Origin: Pseudomonadota bacterium
Lineage (GTDB): Bacteria; Pseudomonadota; Alphaproteobacteria; Acetobacterales; Acetobacteraceae
DNA: 5,137 bases
Direction: 5' to 3'
Assembly (NCBI GenBank): GCA_021785335.1
Contig: JAJYFW010000178.1
Location: 1 to 5,137 of the forward strand
Shown: one piece after another, positions 1 to 5,080 of the stretch
Layout: each line of letters begins with the position of its first letter
Position numbering within the stretch: position 1 is the stretch's first letter
Made by a program: the position numbers and the translations under genes
Notes under the pieces: generated by a model
What the model was told of the DNA's origin: nothing
Databases searched by the model: none
What the model saw: only the letters and a program-made list of their open reading frames with translations

Positions 1-1
1 G

Positions 2-139
2 GGGCGGCCGATGGAGGTGGACGGCATCTTCGCGGCGACCCTCGACCTGGCGCGGCTGGCGGGGGTGGAGACGCCGACGCTCGACCTCCTGATCGCGCTG
101 TTGAAGACGCGGGCGCGAGTGGCGGGGCTTTACCGGTAA
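2..139 (+). CDS. panE: 2-dehydropantoate 2-reductase (ketopantoate reductase) family, C-terminal end only
   Basis: Only the last 45 codons are present; the gene enters from the left edge and ends at the TAA at 137-139. The tail starts GRPMEVDGIFAATLDLARLAG and goes on to VETPTLDLLIALLKTRA. This matches the end of the PanE/ApbA C-terminal helical domain: the conserved Glu of the 'TE(I/V)D' segment, then a helix, then a 'G(V)xTPxxxxLxxLLK' segment. Family members reduce ketopantoate to pantoate with NADPH for pantothenate and CoA synthesis. Alphaproteobacteria often carry several paralogues of unclear substrate, so the biosynthetic role is not proven. A hairpin lies 4 nt after the stop, and the next gene starts 56 nt downstream in the same direction. 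The Rossmann NADPH-binding half lies outside the window and cannot be checked. Confidence 0.75.
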   Translation, partial: GRPMEVDGIFAATLDLARLAGVETPTLDLLIALLKTRARVAGLYR

Positions 140-140
140 G

Positions 141-170
141 GGTCCGGGCGGCGCCCGGCCTTGCTTGTTT
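141..170 (+). terminator. Possible weak terminator or attenuating hairpin after the reductase gene
   Basis: CCGGGC (144-149) and GCCCGG (153-158) form a perfect 6-bp stem with a 3-nt loop. It is followed by a T-rich but interrupted run, TTGCTTGTTT (161-170). It lies directly between the reductase stop and the epimerase start. The broken T run makes strong termination doubtful, and it could equally be a processing or stability hairpin within one transcript. Confidence 0.35.
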
Positions 171-195
171 CCTCGCCTTGCGGCGCAATGGCCGG

Positions 196-885
196 ATGCT
201 TGTGCCCCGCCACAGCCTCATCGTCTCCGCCCAGGCGGCCGCCGGCAATCCGTTGCGCGGGCCGCACTTCATGGCCGCCATGGCCCACGCCGCCGAGCAG
301 GGGGGCGCGGCGGCGATCCGCGCCGAGGGGGTGGCCGACATCGCCGCCATCCGCGCCGCGGTGAGGATGCCGATCATCGGGCTCATCAAGCTCGACCTGC
401 CGGCGGACCAGGTGCGGATCACGACGAGCTTCGAGGCGGCGGCCTCGGTGTTCGCCGCCGGGGCGGACATGGTGGCAATCGATGCGACGCTGCGGCCGCG
501 CAACGGTCCGGCCCCGCGCGATCTGATCGGGCGCATCCGCGCGGAACTCGGCAAGCCGGTGCTGGCGGATGTGGCGACGCTCGCCGACGGCGAGGCGGCG
601 GCTGCCGCGGGGGCGGACGCGGTGGCCACCACGCTCGCCGGCTACACCGCGGAGACGGCGGCGATCGAGGGACCGGCGATCATGCTGGTGCAGGCGCTGG
701 CCGCGCGGCTTTCGGTGCCGGTGTTCGCCGAGGGGCGCTATGACGCGCCCGGACAGGTGTGGCAGGCGATCGCTGGGGGCGCGCATGCCGTGGTGGTGGG
801 CACCGCGATCACCAACCCTCGCGAGATCACGCGCCGTTTCGTCGCCGTGATGCCGGGGAACGGTTCCGGCGGACGGGTCGCTTGA
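196..885 (+). CDS. nanE: Putative N-acetylmannosamine-6-phosphate 2-epimerase (NanE family)
   Basis: A 229-residue TIM-barrel enzyme predicted to interconvert N-acetylmannosamine-6-phosphate and N-acetylglucosamine-6-phosphate in the cytosol, a step in sialic acid and ManNAc catabolism. The N terminus has LIVSAQA (family: LIVSCQ). GGAAAIRAEGV carries Arg42, PIIGLIKLDL carries the catalytic-type Lys65, LADVATL carries Asp125, TTLAGYT is the phosphate-side loop, and FAEGRYDAP carries Glu179. GAHAVVVGTAIT, the barrel's last phosphate-binding strand, precedes ITRRFV. These four residues correspond, as I recall them, to Arg43, Lys66, Asp126 and Glu180 of Clostridium perfringens NanE, each offset by one. 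That agreement supports the ATG at 196. A TTG at 178 would add six residues, and neither start has a good Shine-Dalgarno. The Cys of the family SCQ motif is Ala here. Its TGA stop overlaps the TTG start of the kinase gene, so the two are probably translationally coupled. Confidence 0.85.
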   Translation: MLVPRHSLIVSAQAAAGNPLRGPHFMAAMAHAAEQGGAAAIRAEGVADIAAIRAAVRMPIIGLIKLDLPADQVRITTSFEAAASVFAAGADMVAIDATLRPRNGPAPRDLIGRIRAELGKPVLADVATLADGEAAAAAGADAVATTLAGYTAETAAIEGPAIMLVQALAARLSVPVFAEGRYDAPGQVWQAIAGGAHAVVVGTAITNPREITRRFVAVMPGNGSGGRVA

Positions 886-1703
886 GCCTGCTGCTGACAC
901 TCGATGTCGGCGGCTCGGCCTCGCGCTGGGTGCTGCGCGATGAGGCGAGCGAGCAGGCGAAGGGGGAGTTGCCGGCAGCCTCAGGCCATCTGTTCGTGGC
1001 GGCGGAGGAGGCGCGGTTCCGCGCGATGGCGGCGGCGCTGGCGCGCGCGGTGCCGCAGCGGCCCGCGGTGGTGCTGGCGGGGGTGACCGGGCTCGACGCG
1101 ACGGCGCCCGAGGCGCGGCTGGCGGCGGCGATCCTGGCCGCGGCGCTGGGCGTCACTGAGGCGGCGGTTTCGGTGACGAACGACGTCAACCTCGCCTATC
1201 GCGCGGCGTTCGCGCCTGGCGAGGGGCACCTGGTTTATGCCGGGACCGGATCTGTTTCGTTGCATATTCGCGCCGATGGAACGGAGGTGCGCGCTGGCGG
1301 GCGGGGCATGCTGGTGGACGACGCCGGCTCCGCGTTCTGGATCGGCCAGCAGGCACTGCGGCGCGCCTGGCGCGAGCGCGAGGAGAACCCGGCCGCGCCG
1401 CTGTCGCCGCTTTCGCGGGCGCTCGCGGAGGCGATGGGCGGCGAAAGCTGGGACCACCAGCGCGCCTATGTCTACACCGGCGGGCGGGATGCGATCGCGC
1501 AGCTGGCGCGGACGGTGGCGGGGGTGGCGGAGGCTGAGGACATCTTCGTCAGCGCGGGGCAGGAACTGGCGCGGCTGGCGAATATCCTGATCCGGCTGGT
1601 GGGGCCGAAGCCGGTGGCGCTGGCCGGGAGGGCGTGGCTGCTGCATCCGGCGCTGGAGAGCGGTTTTCGGGCGGCCCTGGCAGCGAGCGTGAGCATCCGT
1701 TGA
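882..1703 (+). CDS. BadF/BadG/BcrA/BcrD-family sugar kinase, probable N-acetylhexosamine or glucosamine kinase
   Basis: A 273-residue ATP-dependent kinase of the ASKHA (actin/hexokinase) fold. The N-terminal phosphate-1 loop is LLTLDVGGSASRWVLRD (family: DGGGTKT). VTNDVNLAYRAAF carries Asp101, which lines up with the general base of NAGK/GspK-type kinases. VYAGTGS (Ala120-Ser124) is the phosphate-2 motif. GRGMLVDDAGSAFWIGQQALR (146-151 = DDAGSA) occupies the place of the usual GDEGSG, and VALAGRAWLLHP replaces the C-terminal adenosine motif with GG. The start is taken as TTG at 882, which overlaps the epimerase stop as TTGA. The codons upstream in this frame lie inside the epimerase and show no kinase homology. 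GGACGG at 871-876 is a weak ribosome binding site. Pairing with NanE suggests it phosphorylates ManNAc or GlcNAc, but the substrate is inferred from context. It lacks the CxCGxxGCxE zinc motif of ROK kinases. Confidence 0.8.
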   Translation: MSLLLTLDVGGSASRWVLRDEASEQAKGELPAASGHLFVAAEEARFRAMAAALARAVPQRPAVVLAGVTGLDATAPEARLAAAILAAALGVTEAAVSVTNDVNLAYRAAFAPGEGHLVYAGTGSVSLHIRADGTEVRAGGRGMLVDDAGSAFWIGQQALRRAWREREENPAAPLSPLSRALAEAMGGESWDHQRAYVYTGGRDAIAQLARTVAGVAEAEDIFVSAGQELARLANILIRLVGPKPVALAGRAWLLHPALESGFRAALAASVSIR

Positions 1704-1736
1704 GGTTTCGACGGGCGGAAGCGCCGCCCGGCCTCA
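1701..1736. terminator. Bidirectional hairpin between convergent genes
   Basis: CGGGCGG (1712-1718) pairs with CCGCCCG (1724-1730) as a perfect 7-bp stem with a 5-nt loop. An outer 5-bp stem, TGAGG (1701-1705) with CCTCA (1732-1736), contains the stop codon of the kinase on the + strand and the stop codon of the DUF429 gene on the minus strand. No T run follows on either strand, so Rho-independent release would be weak. The 30-bp gap between convergent genes and the near-palindrome make a shared 3'-end structure the best reading. Confidence 0.4.
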
Positions 1737-2657
1737 CGTCCCCTGCCCCAGCACCCAGCCCTCCCAGCGCCGGATGGCGGGATCCGCCGGGATGTGGTCG
1801 GGCTGCGCGCCGTCGGCGACGGCGATGACGCAGAGTGCGCCCAGAATGCAGTCGAAACGGTCCTCGCCGGCGGCGTCGGCACCGAGGCCGTCCCCGAGGG
1901 CTTGCGTCAGCGCGCGGGCGGGGCGGACGGCGAGGCGGCGCATGGCTGTGCGGATCGAGGGCGCCATCGCCGCGCGGTCCTGCTGGCGGCGCTTGCTGCC
2001 CTGGCGGCGGACGCCGAGCTGGACCATGGCATCCGCGGGGTAGGTCTCGGCGAGGACGACGGCGCCCCCGGCCTTGTCACAGCTTGCGAGCAGCGCGCGG
2101 AAGCCGCCCTCGAAGGGCCAGAGGCGCGGCGGCGCCGGGGAGAGCAGCGCGGGGATGAGCATCTCGCGCCACGCGGAGAGGGCGGACTTGCCGGCCTGGT
2201 TCGCGCCGAGCGTCCAGAACAGGGGCGCCCCGGCGGGGCGCGCGCCGGTCGCGGCGTCGCAGGCGCGGCCAAGCGCCGGGATGCCGAGGGCGGCGGCGTG
2301 GGAAGCGCGCGTCATGCCGGCCCGGCCGACGCGGGGGTAGAAGGGGCGGCCGGGCGAGACCTCCTCCAACGTTTCGCAGACGTGGAAGAAATCAGGGCGG
2401 CCGGCGAGGGCTTTCAGGAAGGCAACGAAATCCGGCTCGCGCGCGTGGCGGGCGGCGTAGCCGGCGGGCAGACCGAGCGGCAGGTCGAGGCCGAGAGCCA
2501 CGGCGCCGCCGCCGGCGCGGGCGCGCAACCGGTCCAGGAGGGTGGCGGGTTCGCCCACGGGTTCGGGCGGGCCGAGCAGCCAACCCCTTGCGTCGCGGCG
2601 GGCGACCGCCATCCAGCGCTTGCCTGCATCGACGCTCCAGTCGGCGTGCGCGGCCAG
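1734..2657 (-). CDS. DUF429-type predicted RNase H-like protein (start codon uncertain)
   Basis: The supported domain is about 307 residues. Numbering from the CTG at 2657, it begins HADWSVDAGKRWM (Asp6, the first-strand acidic residue). ALGLDLPLGLPAGYA (Asp58) follows, then FWTLGANQAGKSALSAWRE (147-165), LWPFEGGF, VVLAETYPADAMVQLGV (Glu204), and EDRFDCILGALCVIAVADG (Asp266, Asp269). This series of acidic residues and the 'D(L/A)PLG', 'ETYPA' and 'DxxDAxxxA' blocks fit the DUF429 RNase H-like fold, whose biological role is not established. No ATG, GTG or TTG lies between the upstream gene's TAG (2698-2700) and Asp6. Candidates are CTG at 2657 or 2696, TTG at 2831 (365 residues, running 134 nt into the next gene), or ATG at 2612 (292 residues, losing the first catalytic strand). 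I chose the shortest start that keeps the fold. It is probably co-transcribed with the 70-residue gene just upstream. Confidence 0.7.
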   Translation of the reverse strand: MAAHADWSVDAGKRWMAVARRDARGWLLGPPEPVGEPATLLDRLRARAGGGAVALGLDLPLGLPAGYAARHAREPDFVAFLKALAGRPDFFHVCETLEEVSPGRPFYPRVGRAGMTRASHAAALGIPALGRACDAATGARPAGAPLFWTLGANQAGKSALSAWREMLIPALLSPAPPRLWPFEGGFRALLASCDKAGGAVVLAETYPADAMVQLGVRRQGSKRRQQDRAAMAPSIRTAMRRLAVRPARALTQALGDGLGADAAGEDRFDCILGALCVIAVADGAQPDHIPADPAIRRWEGWVLGQGT

Positions 2658-2697
2658 CGACGCGGCGCCGGACGCGCGACAGCGGGCTTCGGGCAGG

Positions 2698-2910
2698 CTA
2701 GAGAGGCTTATGCGCGCGTTCCAGCAGACGCGAGAACAGGCCGGGCTTCTTCGGCTTTTCCCGCTTTTCCGGCTCGGCGGCCCTTTGGGCGGCCTCCCGT
2801 TCCTTCTCCTTGGACGCGAGCCATTTCTCAAGGGTCATTCCGGCCTTCGCCGCGCGCTTCGCCTCGTAGGCGCGCTGCGCTTCGCTCATCTGCTTCATGA
2901 GCGGCCCCAT
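2698..2910 (-). CDS. Small charged hypothetical protein (70 aa)
   Basis: I do not recognise a named family. The predicted product has no signal peptide or membrane segment. Residues 8-26 (MSEAQRAYEAKRAAKAGMT) and LEKWLASKEKEREAAQ look helical and are rich in Ala, Lys, Arg and Glu. A Pro/Lys/Glu hinge (EPEKREKPKKP) follows, then a short amphipathic end, GLFSRLLERAHKPL. In-frame ATGs at 2910, 2898 and 2889 are all possible starts. MSEAQRAY at 2889 is the most family-like beginning, and no start has a strong Shine-Dalgarno. The TAG stop lies only 41-43 nt before the first clear residues of the DUF429 protein, so the two probably form an operon. It is divergent from the DUF1491 gene. The sense frame has strongly protein-like composition with ordered charge alternation, unlike the Arg/Pro-rich shadow frames nearby, which is why I accept it. 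Confidence 0.6.
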   Translation of the reverse strand: MGPLMKQMSEAQRAYEAKRAAKAGMTLEKWLASKEKEREAAQRAAEPEKREKPKKPGLFSRLLERAHKPL

Positions 2911-2927
2911 AGCACGGCGCCGGCCCC

Positions 2928-3251
2928 ATGACAGCCCGGCTGAAGACCTCGATCTGGGTGCAGGCGACGCTGCGCGCGGGACTCAACGGCGTGGTGCTGC
3001 ACAGGGGCGACCCGGACGCGGGCGGCATCCTGGTGGTGCTGCGCGGGCGGCAGGGGCTGGCGGTTTTTTCCCGCATCACCGGCCCGGAAGGCGAGCCGGC
3101 GTGGATGCGGGCAATCAGGGCGGAGCCGCTCGGCGAGGCGGAGGCCGACGCCTATATCGCGCGCCAGACGGGGCGCGACCCCGACCTGTGGGTGATCGAG
3201 ATGGAGGCACCGGACCTCGTGTTGCCGTTCGAGGGGCGGATTGTGACCTGA
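2928..3251 (+). CDS. DUF1491 family protein
   Basis: A 107-residue soluble protein matching the DUF1491 family, which is common in alphaproteobacteria and has no established function. RLKTSIWVQATLRAGLNGVVLHRGDPDAGGILVVLRG (residues 4-40) is the family's signature start: a basic residue plus 'xxIWVxAxLR', then a 'RGDxDAGxxLV' turn. The middle strand GLAVFSRITGPEGEPAWMRA contains the conserved aromatic and Trp. The C-terminal half, EADAYIARQTGRDPDLWVIEMEAPD, corresponds to the family's 'E.ea..yi.rq...DpdlWviEiEd' segment. Length is normal for the family. There is no clear Shine-Dalgarno before the ATG, and the coding start is only 17 bp from the first possible ATG of the divergent minus-strand gene. 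It is therefore either weakly expressed, leaderless, or promoted from within the neighbour. Confidence 0.85.
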   Translation: MTARLKTSIWVQATLRAGLNGVVLHRGDPDAGGILVVLRGRQGLAVFSRITGPEGEPAWMRAIRAEPLGEAEADAYIARQTGRDPDLWVIEMEAPDLVLPFEGRIVT

Positions 3252-3285
3252 CAGGCTCGCCACATAGTGTTGCGCGGGCGCCACA

Positions 3286-3306
3286 GCCGCCCTGGTGAAT
3301 GGCGGC
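3286..3306 (+). terminator. Inverted repeat downstream of the DUF1491 gene
   Basis: GCCGCC (3286-3291) and GGCGGC (3301-3306) are perfect complements separated by 9 nt, 35 nt after the DUF1491 stop. There is no T run after it, so it is at best a weak or Rho-assisted 3'-end element. In DNA this GC-rich a 6-bp GC repeat can arise by chance. Confidence 0.2.
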
Positions 3307-3338
3307 AGTTCCGTGTCCGCACTGGCGGCAAACCCGGG

Positions 3339-3367
3339 TTGAAGCTAATTCCTTTTTGTGGATTCGG
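3339..3367 (+). promoter_or_regulatory. Candidate promoter for the OmpA-family gene
   Basis: TTGAAG (3339-3344) resembles a -35 box and is followed 17 nt later by ATTCGG (3362-3367), a poor -10 match. The support is mainly positional: this is the only AT-rich stretch (GCTAATTCCTTTTTGTGG, 3344-3361) in the 172-bp gap before a gene that must be well expressed. A short inverted repeat, GGCCG/CGGCC, follows at 3368-3380 and could structure the leader. The exact boxes are uncertain. Confidence 0.22.
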
Positions 3368-3413
3368 GGCCGGACCGGCCTCAGGCGCCTGCCCCCATGC
3401 GCCGACAACGAAC

Positions 3414-3417
3414 GGAG
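3414..3417 (+). promoter_or_regulatory. Ribosome binding site that fixes the OmpA-family start
   Basis: GGAG sits 6 nt before the ATG at 3424, in the context AACGGAGAAATTC. It selects this ATG over the in-frame ATG at 3397 and GTG at 3358, which would place charged residues in front of a normal signal peptide. Confidence 0.8.
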
Positions 3418-3423
3418 AAATTC

Positions 3424-4455
3424 ATGAACACGCGTTCCATGCTGCTCGCCGCGAGCATCCTGGCCGTTCCTGCGGTTGCGATGGCGCAGCCCGTGAACGG
3501 GCTCTATATCGGCGGCGGCCTCGGCATCAACTATCTGCAGAAGCTCAAGGCGACCGCCACTCCCTCCGCCTCCAGCGGCAACTTCAACACCGAACTCGGC
3601 CCGATCGTTGTCGGCTCCGTCGGCTGGGGCTTCGGCAACGGGCTGCGCGCGGAGATCGAGGCGAATTTCCGCGACAACGGCTTGCATTCCGGATCGCCGT
3701 TCGGCGGCGGTCACATGCGCACGTGGGGCGTGATGGCCAACGCCCTGTATGATTTCGACGTCGGCGCGAACTGGATCTACCCGTACGTCGGCGTGGGCGT
3801 GGGCTACGAGGCCGAGACGCTGACCGCCGCGCATATCGGCACGGTCAGCGCCGACACGACGACCAAGGGCGGGCTGGGCGTGCAGGGCATCGTCGGCGCC
3901 GCGTTCCCGATCAGCGGTGCGCCGGGCCTTTCGCTCACCGCCGAGTACCGCTTCATGGACGTGCTCAACAGCCCGACCTATGCGGGCACCGCGGCGGGCA
4001 CCTCGATCAAGATCGACAACGCGCTGCATCATTCGGTCCTGATCGGCGTGCGCTACGCGTTCAACGCGGCCCCGCCGCCCCCGCCGCCCGCCCCGACGCC
4101 GGCCGCGGCCCCGGCGCCGGCACCGGCCCGCACCTACCTGGTGTTCTTCGACTGGGATAAGGCGACGCTGACGACGCGTGCGCGGCAGATCATCGCCGAG
4201 GCGGCGCAGGCCTCGACGCGGGTGAAGACGACGAAGATCGAGGCCAACGGCTACACCGACCTCTCCGGTACTGCCGCCTACAACATGGGCCTCTCGGTCC
4301 GCCGCGCCGACGCGGTCGCCGCCGAGCTGGTGCGCGACGGCGTGCCCAAGGACATCATCTACGTGAAGGGCTTCGGCATGACGCATCCGCTGGTGCCGAC
4401 GGCGCCGGGCGTGCGCGAGCCGCAGAACCGCCGCGTGGAGATCATCCTGAAGTAA
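3424..4455 (+). CDS. OmpA-family outer membrane protein (beta-barrel plus peptidoglycan-binding domain)
   Basis: 343 residues. Residues 1-21 are a Sec signal peptide (basic MNTR, hydrophobic core, VAMA|Q cleavage). Residues 22 to about 215 form an eight-strand-type barrel with alternating Gly/aromatic strands: GLYIGGGLGINYL, VGSVGWGFGNGLRAEIEANF, YPYVGVGVGYE, SLTAEYRFMDV and LIGVRYAFN. Residues 217-235 are an Ala/Pro linker opening with six prolines. Residues 238-343 are an OmpA/MotB domain: FFDWDKATLTTRA, then NGYTDLSG (Asp279), YNMGLSVRRADAV (Arg294) and REPQNRRVEIILK. Asp279 and Arg294 have the same 15-residue spacing as E. coli OmpA Asp271 and Arg286, which bind diaminopimelate, so non-covalent wall anchoring is expected. 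Compared with its neighbours it favours C-ending optimal codons (ATC, GGC, AAC), as expected for an abundant protein. It stands alone between its own leader and a strong terminator, so it is probably monocistronic. Confidence 0.92.
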   Translation: MNTRSMLLAASILAVPAVAMAQPVNGLYIGGGLGINYLQKLKATATPSASSGNFNTELGPIVVGSVGWGFGNGLRAEIEANFRDNGLHSGSPFGGGHMRTWGVMANALYDFDVGANWIYPYVGVGVGYEAETLTAAHIGTVSADTTTKGGLGVQGIVGAAFPISGAPGLSLTAEYRFMDVLNSPTYAGTAAGTSIKIDNALHHSVLIGVRYAFNAAPPPPPPAPTPAAAPAPAPARTYLVFFDWDKATLTTRARQIIAEAAQASTRVKTTKIEANGYTDLSGTAAYNMGLSVRRADAVAAELVRDGVPKDIIYVKGFGMTHPLVPTAPGVREPQNRRVEIILK

Positions 4456-4472
4456 CGGCGAGGATTTCGCCG
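4456..4472 (+). repeat. Small hairpin immediately after the OmpA-family stop codon
   Basis: CGGCGA (4456-4461) pairs with TCGCCG (4467-4472) around a 5-nt loop, starting at the first base after the TAA. It precedes the main terminator by 7 nt and could protect the 3' end or help ribosome clearance. It is short and may be incidental. Confidence 0.35.
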
Positions 4473-4479
4473 GAACGGG

Positions 4480-4506
4480 AAAGGGCGCCCTTGCGGCGCC
4501 CTTTTT
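4480..4506 (+). terminator. Rho-independent terminator of the OmpA-family gene
   Basis: AAAGGGCGCC (4480-4489) and GGCGCCCTTT (4495-4504) make a perfect 10-bp stem with a 5-nt loop, ending in five T residues (4502-4506). Read on the other strand, the same stem ends in TTTCCC, so it may also serve weakly for the convergent lipoprotein gene, whose stop is at 4555. Confidence 0.88.
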
Positions 4507-4554
4507 CGTTGTTGCCCGACGCCGCGGGAAGCGGCGGTGCGCGGTCGCCGCCGA

Positions 4555-5070
4555 TCAGTGGCAGAGGGCGAATTTGTAGGGCTGGTCGATCGGCTTGGCC
4601 TGCGCGTAGGTGGCGAGCTGCGCGGGCGAGTTCAGCGACAGCACGTCGGTGAAGCGGCCGATGTTCTGCTGGCAGAACGTCACCCCCTCCTGCGTGCCGA
4701 TCTCGCTCTGCGCGTTGGCCAGCGCCGTGATGTAGCTGTCGTGCTCGGCCTGGGCGGAGTTGCCGTAGTTGCGGCGGAAATAGGCGGCGAGCGTCTTCGC
4801 ATCCGCGGCGAGCGTCGGCTGGTAGCGGCGGATGAACGCGTTGTACTTGGAGCTCGCGTCGCACGAGAGGGCGGTGACCATGAGCCGGCTCTTCAGCCCC
4901 TCCACGTCGATCGCGGCGAGCTCCGGCGGCTTGGCGCAATAGGGGGCTGGCGGCGCGTCGATGTGGCCGACCGGCAGCGCAGCCTGCGCGACCGGCGCAT
5001 GGGCCTTGTTGGCGCAACCGAACAGCAGCAGCACGCCGGCGGTGAGCGGGAGGATGGTGGTCAGGCGCAT
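4555..5070 (-). CDS. Small putative lipoprotein with four conserved-looking cysteines, function unknown
   Basis: 171 residues starting at the ATG at 5070, which has a GGAG 6 nt upstream. An in-frame ATG at 5091 would add seven residues (MPVSESA) and has no such site. The N terminus, MRLTTILPLTAGVLLLFGC, is a lipoprotein signal with lipobox LFGC (Cys19). Residue 20 is Ala, so outer-membrane sorting would be expected if Lol rules apply. A flexible Ala/Pro stretch (23-49) leads to a mostly helical domain. It contains LMVTALSCDASSKYNAFIRRYQ (64-84), LAAYFRRNYGNSAQAEHDSYITALANAQS (94-122), FCQQNIGRF (132-140), and a C-terminal Cys-His. The mature part has Cys45, Cys70, Cys133 and Cys170, consistent with two periplasmic disulfides. 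I recall similar unnamed proteins in Acetobacteraceae but know no function. It converges on the OmpA-family gene, and joint expression is not implied. Confidence 0.8.
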   Translation of the reverse strand: MRLTTILPLTAGVLLLFGCANKAHAPVAQAALPVGHIDAPPAPYCAKPPELAAIDVEGLKSRLMVTALSCDASSKYNAFIRRYQPTLAADAKTLAAYFRRNYGNSAQAEHDSYITALANAQSEIGTQEGVTFCQQNIGRFTDVLSLNSPAQLATYAQAKPIDQPYKFALCH

Positions 5071-5076
5071 AGCGGA

Positions 5077-5080
5077 CTCC
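5077..5080 (-). promoter_or_regulatory. Ribosome binding site that fixes the lipoprotein start
   Basis: CTCC on the + strand reads GGAG on the minus strand, 6 nt before the ATG at 5070. The resulting protein begins directly with a classical lipoprotein signal peptide. Confidence 0.65.

Noticed and set aside
130..900. Long minus-strand open frame opposite the epimerase
   Set aside because: The translation is Arg/His/Gly/Pro-rich with no recognisable domain. It is the typical antisense shadow of a high-GC gene, and the + strand gene has intact catalytic motifs.
2658..2831. Extension of the DUF429 protein to TTG 2831
   Set aside because: The extra residues are Arg/Pro/Ser-rich without family similarity and lie almost wholly inside the better-looking 70-residue gene. 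Kept as an alternative only.
1794..2900. 368-codon plus-strand open frame opposite the DUF429 and 70-residue genes
   Set aside because: Biased Ala/Gly/Arg composition with no motif. It is explained by the third-position GC bias of the minus-strand genes.
3358..3423. N-terminal extension of the OmpA-family protein from GTG 3358 or ATG 3397
   Set aside because: It would put a charged stretch before a normal signal peptide, and the GGAG at 3414 is correctly spaced only for ATG 3424.
3252..3423. Searched for a tRNA, small RNA or riboswitch in the leader before the OmpA-family gene
   Set aside because: No cloverleaf, no recognisable riboswitch core, and only short GC inverted repeats expected by chance at this composition.
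4072..4128. Possible simple-sequence repeat or CRISPR-like array in the CCG/GCC-rich stretch
   Set aside because: It encodes the Ala/Pro linker of the OmpA-family protein in frame. There are no regular spacers or repeated units.
3115..4386. 423-codon minus-strand open frame opposite the OmpA-family gene
   Set aside because: Low-complexity Arg/Gly/His-rich translation crossing the OmpA leader and DUF1491 end. The + strand product has a signal peptide, barrel, OmpA domain, ribosome binding site and terminator.
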